From Ruminococcus sp. (GTDB lineage Bacteria; Bacillota; Clostridia; Oscillospirales; Acutalibacteraceae), in contig JAFQDM010000022.1 of NCBI GenBank assembly GCA_017416065.1, positions 49,460-113,459 of the forward strand: a stretch of DNA of 64,000 nucleotides, written 5' to 3'. Below the pieces are notes generated by a model that did no database searches, was not told the origin of the DNA, and worked only from the letters and a program-made list of their open reading frames with translations. Shown here one piece after another: positions 1 to 7,127 of the stretch (positions are counted from its first letter, which is position 1; each line of letters begins with the position of its first letter). The translations under genes were made by a program, and so were the position numbers.

Positions 1-379
1 CAGACATAACCGTACAAACAACGGAAACGTCGTTTCTCATATCCTTGGGGAACAAGGGACGGATGGGTCTGTCAATAACACGGCTGGTAAGGATAGCCTT
101 CTCAGAGGGTCTGCCCTCACGCTTTAAAAAGCTGCCGGGGATCTTGCCTACAGAGTAGAGCTTCTCCTCAAAATCTACGGAAAGAGGGAAGAAATCAATG
201 CCCTCTCTGGGTTTTGCTGCTCCTGTAACAGCAACGTGAACTACTGTCTCGCCGTAGCGAACAAGACATGCACCGTTTGCAAGCTGGGTTGTTTTGCCTG
301 TTTCAACCACAAGGGGTCTGCCTGCAAATTCTGTCTCAAAGGTTCTGAACTTGTCAAAAGTCATAGCTTTGTTTGCCAT
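1..379 (-). CDS. pnp: Polyribonucleotide nucleotidyltransferase (PNPase), N-terminal part, cut by the window edge
   Basis: Translation of the minus strand from the ATG at 379 gives [18 protein letters not shown], followed by typical PNPase first RNase PH domain motifs ([53 protein letters not shown]). About 126 residues are present; the rest lies left of position 1. PNPase degrades RNA phosphorolytically from the 3' end and is part of the RNA turnover machinery. The start is set by an AGGAGG at 389-394. It lies directly downstream of rpsO on the same strand, the classical rpsO-pnp order, separated by about 340 bases that hold a terminator. Confidence 0.95.
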   Translation of the reverse strand, partial: MANKAMTFDKFRTFETEFAGRPLVVETGKTTQLANGACLVRYGETVVHVAVTGAAKPREGIDFFPLSVDFEEKLYSVGKIPGSFLKREGRPSEKAILTSRVIDRPIRPLFPKDMRNDVSVVCTVMS

Positions 380-388
380 AATTAAAAT

Positions 389-415
389 CCTCCTGTAAAA
401 AATATATTTCACAGG
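389..415 (-). promoter_or_regulatory. pnp leader hairpin overlapping the Shine-Dalgarno
   Basis: On the minus strand CCTGTGAAA and TTTTACAGG (392-415) can pair as a 9-bp stem with one G-T pair. The right arm runs into the AGGAGG of pnp (389-394), so the ribosome site would be partly sequestered. In E. coli, PNPase represses its own mRNA through an RNase III-processed leader stem; a similar role here is inference from position only. Confidence 0.4.
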
Positions 416-655
416 GTTTTTCGCTGATTTAGCAATAAAATCAAGAATCCCACAGATTAATAAATTTACACTTCTTTACGTCACGCCTCCTTGCTCTACG
501 CTGCTCTTAAAAAATCTACCCTCTCCTCTGATTTGCTTATGCAGATTTATATGTTATCAAAGCTGCATTATTCAGCAAATCCGAGGTCGCCGTTGATTTT
601 TTAATGCTTCGAGCATCGGCGCCGGATTCTTCATTTTACCGCTAAACTGAAGCGA

Positions 656-685
656 TAAAAACCCTGTAATAAACGGAATACAGGG
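656..685 (-). terminator. rpsO terminator
   Basis: Minus-strand hairpin CCCTGTA / TACAGGG followed by TTTTTAT, just downstream of the rpsO stop codon. Confidence 0.7.
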
Positions 686-721
686 CAAACGGCGTTTTGC
701 CGTCTGCCCCTTTTTGATTGA

Positions 722-985
722 TTATTTACGGATGCCGAGTCTGGCAATGATGGAACGATATCTCTCGATATCTACCTTTGTCAGGTAAGCAAGAAGAGCT
801 CTTCTCTGACCAACCATCTTGAGGAGACCTCTGCGGCTGTGATGATCCTTCTTGTGCTCCTTCAGGTGCTCTGTAAGGTCGTTGATTCTCTTTGTGAGAA
901 GAGCGATCTGAACCTCAGGTGAACCTGTGTCGCCCTCTTTGAGAGCGTACTCGTTGATAATAGCAATCTTTTCTTCTTTAAGCAT
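722..985 (-). CDS. rpsO: 30S ribosomal protein S15
   Basis: The 87-residue product [20 protein letters not shown]... carries the S15 hallmarks [30 protein letters not shown] and the C-terminal [12 protein letters not shown]15 is a primary 16S rRNA binding protein of the 30S platform. An upstream in-frame ATG at 1054 would add 23 residues not found in the family; the ATG at 985 follows a GGTGG ribosome site and gives the normal length. It is followed by a terminator and pnp. Confidence 0.97.
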   Translation of the reverse strand: MLKEEKIAIINEYALKEGDTGSPEVQIALLTKRINDLTEHLKEHKKDHHSRRGLLKMVGQRRALLAYLTKVDIERYRSIIARLGIRK

Positions 986-1142
986 TGTGTAAACCACCTT
1001 TTTTAATATTACCCTCAGACACAGAGAAAGGACGGTGAATCCGCATTGCGGCATACTCCAAAACCCGTGAAAGGGGCGAAAACAGAAGTATTATAACATA
1101 ATATTTCTGAAATGTAAAGCATTATTAATTCAAAAGTTACTC

Positions 1143-1553
1143 TTATTCATCTGTGAACTTTTGTGCAAATTCTCTCAAGCTTTCTTTTTGCTCGGGAGTA
1201 AGCGTTCTGTACCATATGAGCATACTGCGCTCATCCTTGGCGATGGAATATATCTTCTCATCCTTAAGATCAAGCACCTCTTCCTCCTCAGACAAGACCT
1301 CATCGAAAGGACTGCCGGACACATCCCTGAGAGAAAGCCCCGGCATACGATCCTCATTCGGCAGAAAAACAATGGGATCTACGTTGAATATCTGAGACAG
1401 CTTGCGAATACTCTTAAGGTCAGGCTCTGTGGTGCCCGATTCATAGTATGCATAGGTTGATCTGTCAATATGCAACACGTCTGCAACCTGTCTCTGTGTA
1501 AGCTCACATTGCTTTCTCAAGTATCTGAGCGCTTTTCCTAACTCCTTTGACAT
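1143..1553 (-). CDS. XRE-family (Cro/C1 HTH) transcriptional regulator
   Basis: This 136-residue protein starts at the ATG at 1553 (MSKELGKALRYLRK), preceded by GGGTGG; a longer form from 1577 would begin inside a palindrome and has no ribosome site. Residues about 5-60 are a Cro/C1 helix-turn-helix (LTQRQVADVLHIDRSTYAYYESGT, then IFNVDP). The C-terminal half is acidic (LSEEEEVLDLKDEK) and ends LTPEQKESLREFAQKF, a tail seen in clostridial regulators. It probably binds the inverted repeats just upstream and represses itself. The target regulon is unknown. Confidence 0.85.
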   Translation of the reverse strand: MSKELGKALRYLRKQCELTQRQVADVLHIDRSTYAYYESGTTEPDLKSIRKLSQIFNVDPIVFLPNEDRMPGLSLRDVSGSPFDEVLSEEEEVLDLKDEKIYSIAKDERSMLIWYRTLTPEQKESLREFAQKFTDE

Positions 1554-1570
1554 AATATCCACCCCATAAA

Positions 1571-1647
1571 GGTACATTCTGTACCACGTTATTTATATTA
1601 TGCGAGTGAATTTAATCCACGTCCACTTTTGGTGAATAAGTTTCACC
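1571..1647. promoter_or_regulatory. Two inverted repeats upstream of the XRE gene (candidate operators)
   Basis: 1571-1585 is a perfect inverted repeat, GGTACA-TTC-TGTACC. 1631-1647 is a second one, GGTGAA-TAAGT-TTCACC. Both lie in the short region upstream of the XRE start at 1553, where an autorepressor would bind. No other gene explains them; the assignment is inference. Confidence 0.45.
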
Positions 1648-1696
1648 TCCTCCCGACTCTGCCAATTCGCCCTCAAAAAATATTTAACAACACGTA

Positions 1697-1725
1697 TTGA
1701 AAAATCTGAAATAATAATGTATAAT
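1697..1725 (+). promoter_or_regulatory. Promoter of tRNA-Thr
   Basis: TTGAAA (1697-1702), 17-base spacer, TATAAT (1720-1725), 20 bases before the mature tRNA. Confidence 0.75.
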
Positions 1726-1745
1726 TGCAAATATGCTATTAATAT

Positions 1746-1821
1746 GCTGGTGTAGCTCAGTCGGTAGAGCAGCTGATTCGTAATCAGCAGGTCGCGTGTT
1801 CAAGTCACGTCACCAGCTCCA
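1746..1821 (+). tRNA. tRNA-Thr (anticodon CGT)
   Basis: The cloverleaf is readable: acceptor stem GCTGGTG / CACCAGC, D-arm with TAGCTCAGTCGGTAGAGC, anticodon stem GCTGA / TCAGC enclosing the loop TTCGTAA (anticodon CGT, reading ACG), T-arm containing GTTCAAGTC, discriminator T at 1818 and an encoded CCA (1819-1821). Confidence 0.96.
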
Positions 1822-1823
1822 AC

Positions 1824-1862
1824 AAAAGCCTGATTTTCCATGTGGAGATCAGGCTTTTTGTT
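1824..1862 (+). terminator. tRNA-Thr terminator
   Basis: Stem AAAGCCTGA / TCAGGCTTT followed by a T-rich tract (TTTTTGTTTT). Confidence 0.85.
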
Positions 1863-2022
1863 TTATATGTCTGCAACGGACAACAGCATCCAAGCTTTAC
1901 AGCTTAACTTTTCAACATCTTTACAGGCAGACAAACAGCTCTGCCGCAGTCATTTTTACTTCGCCCGGATACAAACTACCGCATTACTGATAAAATATAA
2001 CACATCCTTTATTATTACGCAA

Positions 2023-2036
2023 GTGCGTACACGCAC
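2023..2036. promoter_or_regulatory. Inverted repeat GTGCGT-AC-ACGCAC upstream of the small XRE gene
   Basis: A perfect 6-bp-arm inverted repeat lies in the -35 area of a possible promoter whose -10 would be TACAAT at 2052-2057. It is 41 bases before the start of the 80-residue HTH gene and is a natural candidate for its own operator. Confidence 0.4.
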
Positions 2037-2076
2037 CAACGTAACTTTGCATACAATATTTTTGAGGTGACTAACT

Positions 2077-2319
2077 ATGAGCGTCAAAGATGTTGTATCC
2101 CAAAGATTCAAGGAATTATGTGATGAAAGAAATATCAAGATCAACGAATTAGCAAACATATCCGGAGTCACACCCTCCACCGCATACAGTATGATGGACA
2201 AAAACAGACGGGATGTATCCATAATTACCATCAAAAAGTTTTGTGACGGATTGGATATAACCTTAGGCGAATTCTTCTCAACTCCTGAGTTTGACAATTT
2301 AGAACAGGAGATCAAATAA
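2077..2319 (+). CDS. Small XRE-family HTH protein
   Basis: 80 residues, essentially one Cro/C1-type helix-turn-helix domain: MSVKDVVSQRFKELCDERN, INELANISGVTPSTAYSMMD as the recognition segment, then ITIKKFCDGLDITLGEFFST. Proteins of this size and ending are common in Firmicutes as stand-alone repressors. The start follows GAGGTGA at a normal distance. It is monocistronic, between the tRNA gene and a bidirectional terminator. Targets are unknown. Confidence 0.85.
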   Translation: MSVKDVVSQRFKELCDERNIKINELANISGVTPSTAYSMMDKNRRDVSIITIKKFCDGLDITLGEFFSTPEFDNLEQEIK

Positions 2320-2351
2320 GCACCATATTATTATTTACATTTTGGCATCAA

Positions 2352-2396
2352 AAAACACCGCAGTTCGGTCTTCGTGAACCTACTGCGGTGTTTTGT
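2352..2396. terminator. Bidirectional terminator
   Basis: AAAACACCGCAG / CTGCGGTGTTTT stem with A- and T-runs on either side, between the convergent XRE (+) and zinc-ribbon (-) genes. Confidence 0.85.
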
Positions 2397-2424
2397 TATC
2401 TGTGAATTATCAGATATTATTAAA

Positions 2425-3321
2425 TTATTCGCCGATGGCCTTCCACTTGCCGTCGTACTTGACTACTGCGATCTCCTGAGATTCAGTATCCGTGGATTTT
2501 GAACCCTTGATGGTAAGCTCCACTTCCACGGTATAACCGGCAGAGATCTTGTCAGCGTCAATTCCCTCAAACATAGAGGGGTAATCGTAGCCCTGGTCTT
2601 CTGCTATGTATTCCTTAAGCTCTGTGATGGATTCGTAAGACATCTCCTCTGAGCCCACAACCCTTGCGGAAATCTTGTAGGTTCCGTATTCGTCCTGAAG
2701 ATAGGTTATGGCGTCCTCCTTCATAGCGGCAAACAACTGATTGATATCCGTGACCTTCTCACCAAACTGCTCAGAAAAGACCTCAAAGAACTCTTCTCTT
2801 GTCATCTCGTATTCCTCGCAGGAGTAATCCACCATTTTGTCGTATGCTTCCACATAATCGCACAGGCAGTATTTGGAGGCTTCGATCAGGTCAGCCTCTG
2901 CCTGGGCAAGGCCGTAGTTCATTGCAACGTCCTCGTAGCTTGCGCCAAAGAGCTTGGGTACTACAACAACTCCTGCAATCACGAGAGCTGCCATAACCAC
3001 AATTGCAATTATAGTTACAAGGAGCTTCTTGCTCTTTTTGGCAGGAGCCTGAACGCTTTCTGCGTATTCCTGAGCTGTAAAGTCAAAATCCGTTGCATTC
3101 TGCTCCTGTGAATCAAGGATATTTTCCTCACAAGTTATCTCAACGTCTTCTGCAGACGACTCCTGTGTAAAAACATCGGCTTCACATACAGCTTCTGCCG
3201 CAGTCTCCTGAGCCGGTGCTGCAGTCTCCTCGCAAGCTGCATCAGGCTCTGCCTGAGCGCCGCACCGGGGACACACAGCCGTTATGTCGTCCAATTCAAT
3301 TCCGCAATTTTTACAGAACAT
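2425..3321 (-). CDS. Zinc-ribbon, single-pass membrane protein
   Basis: 298 residues from the ATG at 3321 (MFCKNCGIELDD), which follows GGGAGG; an upstream in-frame ATG at 3384 is rejected. The N-terminus is a double CxxC zinc ribbon (CKNCG...CPRCG), followed by an acidic Ala/Glu-rich segment (residues about 25-95), one membrane span (LLVTIIAIVVMAALVIAGVVVV) after a KKSKK stretch, and an extracytoplasmic domain of about 165 residues ending in VKYDGKWKAIGE. The layout suggests a small cytoplasmic sensor or assembly domain and an outer domain of NTF2-like appearance. Function not recognised. It lies in a run of three zinc-ribbon genes. Confidence 0.75.
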   Translation of the reverse strand: MFCKNCGIELDDITAVCPRCGAQAEPDAACEETAAPAQETAAEAVCEADVFTQESSAEDVEITCEENILDSQEQNATDFDFTAQEYAESVQAPAKKSKKLLVTIIAIVVMAALVIAGVVVVPKLFGASYEDVAMNYGLAQAEADLIEASKYCLCDYVEAYDKMVDYSCEEYEMTREEFFEVFSEQFGEKVTDINQLFAAMKEDAITYLQDEYGTYKISARVVGSEEMSYESITELKEYIAEDQGYDYPSMFEGIDADKISAGYTVEVELTIKGSKSTDTESQEIAVVKYDGKWKAIGE

Positions 3322-3449
3322 TTCATTTCCTCCCTTAAAAACAAAAATCAAAAAGAAAATGCCATCACCCTCAACTATCAGCAAAAAGCAATGGCATTTT
3401 AAAGTTTTTACTAAATATCAGCGGGAATTATTTTTAAGCCTTACAAGAA

Positions 3450-4082
3450 TTACTTCTTCAGAAGACTGTCTTTGTTAGCATAAACAATTCTACCCACCAG
3501 GAACAAAGCAACCAGTGCAAAGATAAGATACAGCCAGCCCCAGAAGCTGAAGCCTGCTGTCATCATTCCCTCAGACATCTCTCTTGCCTTGCCGTTGATT
3601 ACAAGCACCATAATAATGTTTGTGATGAAGAATATTGCCTGAGCGCAAAGCATCACAGCCGCATTGATGGGGTTGAGCTCTGTCTTCTGAATAAGAGGCA
3701 AAGCCATAAATACAATTGCGAGCACTGTAATGATAAGGAATATGATGGGAACTGCTACAGGACCCATATCATCTCCAAGTGCCTTGAACATACCTGCGTT
3801 CTCTGCATAAGACATTCCGAATGCAGAAGCCTTTGCGCGAACAATGGGAAGCAGGAACAGAAGAACTGCCAGGACCTGTGCTGCAAGAGCCACGATCCAA
3901 TTGAGCTTTGCATCAGCAGTACCCTTAATGATTGCCATAGGGTCTATCTTGCCGATACCTGCTGCAGGAGTCTGTGCATAATTCTCCACAGGAGCAACGT
4001 CCTCCGATTTAGCTCCGCAATTAGCGCAGAACATCATATCGTCTTCCATCATTGTGCCGCATTTACTACAAAATTTTGCCAT
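3450..4082 (-). CDS. Zinc-ribbon, multi-pass membrane protein
   Basis: 210 residues. The N-terminal double CxxC ribbon (CSKCGTMMEDDMMFCANCG) is followed by a short linker and four predicted hydrophobic segments: near LNWIVALAAQVLAVLLFLLP, VAVPIIFLIITVLAIVFMAL, NAAVMLCAQAIFFITNIIMV and FWGWLYLIFALVALFLVGRI. The start follows GGAGG at normal spacing. Such zinc-ribbon membrane proteins are frequent in Clostridia, usually with no assigned role. Probably co-transcribed with the flanking zinc-ribbon genes. Confidence 0.75.
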   Translation of the reverse strand: MAKFCSKCGTMMEDDMMFCANCGAKSEDVAPVENYAQTPAAGIGKIDPMAIIKGTADAKLNWIVALAAQVLAVLLFLLPIVRAKASAFGMSYAENAGMFKALGDDMGPVAVPIIFLIITVLAIVFMALPLIQKTELNPINAAVMLCAQAIFFITNIIMVLVINGKAREMSEGMMTAGFSFWGWLYLIFALVALFLVGRIVYANKDSLLKK

Positions 4083-4148
4083 TTTTTAGCCCTCCATTTT
4101 TATTACTTTATATTAACTGTGATGATACAGCAAATATACAAATGCTTT

Positions 4149-4862
4149 TTATACACCCTGCTTGTTTCCGCAATAGATGCAGAACTTGGAGCCGGGATGA
4201 AGCTGCTTTCCGCAATTTGTGCAGATTCCGTCCGCAGAAGGCACAGGCGCTACAGGAGCAGGTGCGGGTGCTACGGGTGCAGGTGCTACGGGTGCAGGCG
4301 CAGGTGCTACAGGTGCAGGTGCAGGAGCCACGGGAGCTGTTTTTGTGCCGCATTTTGTGCAAAAAGCAGAGCCTGGTGCCAATTGTGCACCGCATGCCGT
4401 GCACACATAGGTCTGAGGTACGGGCGCAGGTGCCGCTGCAGGGGCAGCTGCCTCAACTCTTGTTCCGCAAGCAGTGCAGAAAGCCGAGCCCGGTGCCAAG
4501 GTAGTACCGCATTTGCCGCATACGTTACCTGCAGGCTGAGGAGCAACCACTCTGGTGCCGCATCCCGTGCAGAACACATCTGTTTTAGACAGATCGCGTC
4601 CGCAGTTGGGGCAAGGGAAAATACCCTTAATTCTCTTGATCTGCTGGTTGTAGCCATCAACTCTTGTGCCTATCTCCTTAAGCTCGGAAACCTGAGCTTC
4701 AAAGCGAGGCTCACAATCATCCTTATGAAGCTCAAAATATGCTTTGCCGATCTCCATATACAACGAATTCATTCGCTGGTTTTCATCTGAAATCAGGCTG
4801 TTGATCTTTGAGATCTTGCTGGAATCTGAAATATTCTTGCTTAATTCATCAAAAAAAGCCAC
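4149..4862 (-). CDS. Protein with four zinc ribbons and an Ala/Pro repeat linker
   Basis: 237 residues if it starts at the GTG at 4862 (VAFFDELSKNISDSSK), which follows AGGAGG with 7 bases between; an in-frame ATG at 4880 overlaps that ribosome site and is less likely. Residues about 1-95 are helical and coiled-coil-like (ISDENQRMNSLYMEIGKAYFELH, VSELKEIGTRVDGYNQQIKRIKG). Four double-CxxC ribbons follow: CPNCG..CTGCG, CGKCG..CTACG, CTACG..CTKCG and CTNCG..CIYCG. The third and fourth are separated by APAPVAP-type repeats of about 40 residues. No catalytic motif is visible. It is first in a three-gene run with its own promoter. Confidence 0.8.
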   Translation of the reverse strand: MAFFDELSKNISDSSKISKINSLISDENQRMNSLYMEIGKAYFELHKDDCEPRFEAQVSELKEIGTRVDGYNQQIKRIKGIFPCPNCGRDLSKTDVFCTGCGTRVVAPQPAGNVCGKCGTTLAPGSAFCTACGTRVEAAAPAAAPAPVPQTYVCTACGAQLAPGSAFCTKCGTKTAPVAPAPAPVAPAPAPVAPAPVAPAPAPVAPVPSADGICTNCGKQLHPGSKFCIYCGNKQGV

Positions 4863-4943
4863 AAATCTTCCTCCTGTCATAAACGTAAATAGCGTTAATA
4901 ATTGCACCTTGGGATTTAAAAAGCACAATTTTTTACATACCAT

Positions 4944-4972
4944 ATTATACTATATCCCATTTCTTTAGTCAA
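4944..4972 (-). promoter_or_regulatory. Promoter of the zinc-ribbon gene run
   Basis: Minus strand TTGACT (4967-4972), 17-base spacer, TATAAT (4944-4949), about 80 bases upstream of the GTG at 4862. Confidence 0.7.
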
Positions 4973-5080
4973 CAAAAAACATATAAGTACACATAATTGC
5001 TAAAATTGACTTTTTCCTCAGCAAATCAGCAGAATATTCTGTAAAACTCAAAATCACATTCAAAATTTTTACACGGGGTC

Positions 5081-5109
5081 TTGACAAACTGTATACCGTT
5101 CGGTATAAT
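5081..5109 (+). promoter_or_regulatory. tetR promoter with overlapping operator
   Basis: TTGACA (5081-5086), 17-base spacer and TATAAT (5104-5109) form a consensus promoter. A perfect 16-bp palindrome, TATACCGTTCGGTATA (5092-5107), fills the spacer and overlaps the -10 box, so a bound repressor would block polymerase. A near copy lies at 5735-5750. Confidence 0.8.
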
Positions 5110-5131
5110 GCAAGAAACAGGAGGTGATATT

Positions 5132-5716
5132 ATGACGGAACAAACAAACAATAAAGAAAGAATTCTGCAGTGTGCCTTAAAGCTTTTTTCAAAGAAAGGC
5201 TACGACGGCACCTCCACAATGGACATCGTCAACACCGCACAGGTCACAAAGCCCACCATGTATCATTACTTTGGCTCCAAAGAAGGGCTCCTGAGTGAAA
5301 TTCTGGAGCAAAACTACACTGCACTTTCGGCAAAGCTCAAAGAGGCCGCCAATCTGCCTCAGGACATCTCCCTCACCTTCTACAGAATTGCAAGGGTATA
5401 TTTTGACGGCGCACGGGAAAACCTGGACTTTTTCCGCTTCAGAATGGGACTTATGCTGCGCACGGGAGAGGACGCCGCATACCTTTGCGCAAGAAAATAT
5501 ATTGAAGAGGAATATGCCATTATCAAGGATTTTTTTGATAACGCCACCAAACAGGCAGGAAACCTCGCAGGCAAAGAGAGCCTGTGCACCATCACTCTCA
5601 TAGGCGTACTCAATGCCGCCGTCAGTGCATACCTTTATTTGGAAGATGAAGCTATGCTCAGCGACGAAACCATCTACAAATTAAGGCAACAATTCCTCCA
5701 CGGAATTTACTCATAA
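5132..5716 (+). CDS. TetR/AcrR-family repressor
   Basis: 194 residues from the ATG at 5132 (MTEQTNNKERILQ), preceded by GGAGG; the open frame extends upstream to 5081, but that part contains the promoter. The N-terminal TetR DNA-binding domain is clear (ILQCALKLFSKKGYDGTSTMDIVNTAQVTKPTMYHYFGSKEGLL). The C-terminal ligand domain is helical and of normal length. It is autoregulated through the palindrome in its promoter and very probably controls the GH13 gene that starts 48 bases downstream, which has the same operator. The inducer is unknown. Confidence 0.92.
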   Translation: MTEQTNNKERILQCALKLFSKKGYDGTSTMDIVNTAQVTKPTMYHYFGSKEGLLSEILEQNYTALSAKLKEAANLPQDISLTFYRIARVYFDGARENLDFFRFRMGLMLRTGEDAAYLCARKYIEEEYAIIKDFFDNATKQAGNLAGKESLCTITLIGVLNAAVSAYLYLEDEAMLSDETIYKLRQQFLHGIYS

Positions 5717-5734
5717 AGCATAAACATCAAGTTA

Positions 5735-5750
5735 TATACCATTCGGTACA
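5735..5750 (+). promoter_or_regulatory. Second TetR operator, upstream of the GH13 gene
   Basis: TATACCATTCGGTACA matches 14 of 16 positions of the palindrome at 5092-5107. It lies between the tetR stop and the GH13 ribosome site (AAGGAG), so the repressor probably also acts at the amylase gene. Confidence 0.65.
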
Positions 5751-5764
5751 AAAAAGGAGACACT

Positions 5765-7057
5765 ATGAATCATTTCGACCCCAGAGAATGTATTTTTTAT
5801 CAGATCTACCCCATCGGATTCTGCGGAGCTCCCCGCAAAAACACAGGCGAGCCCACGGTTAATCGTATAGAAAAAATAGAAAAATGGATCCCGCATATGA
5901 AGTCTTTGGGCATCAACGCTCTGTACCTGGGACCCATATTTGAATCCGGTTGCCATGGGTACGACACCCACGACTTCCGCCTTATCGACTCAAGGCTCGG
6001 CACTAACGACGACTTCAAAAAAGTATGCAGAGCACTAAAGGAGGCAAACATCAGCCTGATTCTTGACGGAGTCTTTAACCATGTAGGCAGAGGCTTCTTT
6101 GCCGTGCAGGATGTGCTCAAAAACAGAGAGAGCTCCCCCTACTGCAGTTGGATCTCAGGCCTGCGCTTTGACCAGAACAACAGCTACGGGGACGGCCTTC
6201 ACTACGATTCCTGGGCAGGACACGAGCTGCTTGTGAAGCTCAACCTGAAAAATCCCGACGTAAAGGAGTACCTTCTGAGTGCCGTTGATATGTGGATAGA
6301 CGAGTTTGGCGCCGAGGGTCTGCGCCTTGATGCGGCAGACTGCATAGATCACGATTTCTTCCGCGAGCTCAGAAGGCGCACCAAAGCTAAGAATCCCGAC
6401 TTCTGGCTTATGGGAGAGATCACCAATTCCAGCGACTACCGAGTGTGGATGAACTCAGAAATGCTGGATTCCGTTACCAACTACGAATGCTACAAAGGCT
6501 TTTACTCCAGCATCAACTCAAAGAATATGTTTGAGATAGCTCACGGAATAGCCCGTCAGTTCGGCCCCTGGGGACTGTACAAGGATAACATCCTCTACAA
6601 CTTCCTTGACAATCACGACGTTAACCGCATTGTGAATATGCTCAGCTCCAAGGATAACCTAAAAAACCTCTACACCCTTATGTACACTATGCCGGGTACT
6701 CCCAGCATATACTACGGAAGCGAGTGGGGGATCGAAGGAAAAAAAGACAGAGGCAACGACAACCCCCTGCGCCCCGAGATCGACACAGAAAATCCAAACA
6801 TCACAGACAAAGAGCTGTTTGAGCATCTGCAAAAGCTTGCAGATGTCCGCCTTTCCTCCCATGCACTCAAATACGGCAAATACGAGGAGGTACAGATTCA
6901 GAACGAGGCATACGCCTTTGCAAGAAAGAGCGAAATGGAAACAAAGCTCATCTTCATAAATATTGCAAACAGCGAGAAAATTATGCACGCTGATTATCAG
7001 GGCAAGCACTTTGAGGTAAAGCTGCCCCCATTCTCCTCACAGATACTTGATTACTGA
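5765..7057 (+). CDS. GH13 alpha-amylase family glycoside hydrolase (cytoplasmic)
   Basis: 430 residues without a signal peptide, so it acts on imported or stored alpha-glucans or maltodextrins. GH13 conserved regions are present: DGVFNHVG (region I), GLRLDAAD with nucleophile Asp189, LMGEI with acid/base Glu218, and FLDNHD with Asp285. The N-terminus (ECIFYQIYPIGFCGAP, INALYLGPIFES) resembles cyclomaltodextrinase/neopullulanase-type enzymes, and a short C-terminal beta domain follows the barrel. It lies directly after tetR, with a copy of the TetR operator before it. A strong terminator follows. Exact substrate cannot be told from sequence alone. Confidence 0.9.
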   Translation: MNHFDPRECIFYQIYPIGFCGAPRKNTGEPTVNRIEKIEKWIPHMKSLGINALYLGPIFESGCHGYDTHDFRLIDSRLGTNDDFKKVCRALKEANISLILDGVFNHVGRGFFAVQDVLKNRESSPYCSWISGLRFDQNNSYGDGLHYDSWAGHELLVKLNLKNPDVKEYLLSAVDMWIDEFGAEGLRLDAADCIDHDFFRELRRRTKAKNPDFWLMGEITNSSDYRVWMNSEMLDSVTNYECYKGFYSSINSKNMFEIAHGIARQFGPWGLYKDNILYNFLDNHDVNRIVNMLSSKDNLKNLYTLMYTMPGTPSIYYGSEWGIEGKKDRGNDNPLRPEIDTENPNITDKELFEHLQKLADVRLSSHALKYGKYEEVQIQNEAYAFARKSEMETKLIFINIANSEKIMHADYQGKHFEVKLPPFSSQILDY

Positions 7058-7079
7058 TAAAAAGACAACAGGATATGCC

Positions 7080-7114
7080 AAAGACCTGTCGGAGAGCTCC
7101 GACAGGTCTTTTTA
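7080..7114. terminator. Terminator after the GH13 gene
   Basis: AAAGACCTGTCGGA / TCCGACAGGTCTTT stem with a T-run on the plus strand; it also lies at the 3' end of the convergent ABC gene. Confidence 0.85.
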
Positions 7115-7127
7115 TGTTCGCTTAAAC

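Larger units (their letters stand above)
380..721. other. rpsO-pnp intergenic region (no gene seen)
   Basis: About 340 bases without a convincing ORF. It contains the rpsO terminator, an adjoining second hairpin (683-709, gggcaaacggc / gccgtctgccc) that shares three bases with the terminator stem, and the pnp leader hairpin. The two adjoining hairpins cannot both form completely, so read-through into pnp could be modulated; this is inference. Confidence 0.5.

Noticed and set aside
4119-4790. Cys/Arg-rich open frames in the zinc-ribbon region
   Set aside because: Shadows of the low-complexity Ala/Pro and CxxC coding sequence of the minus-strand gene.
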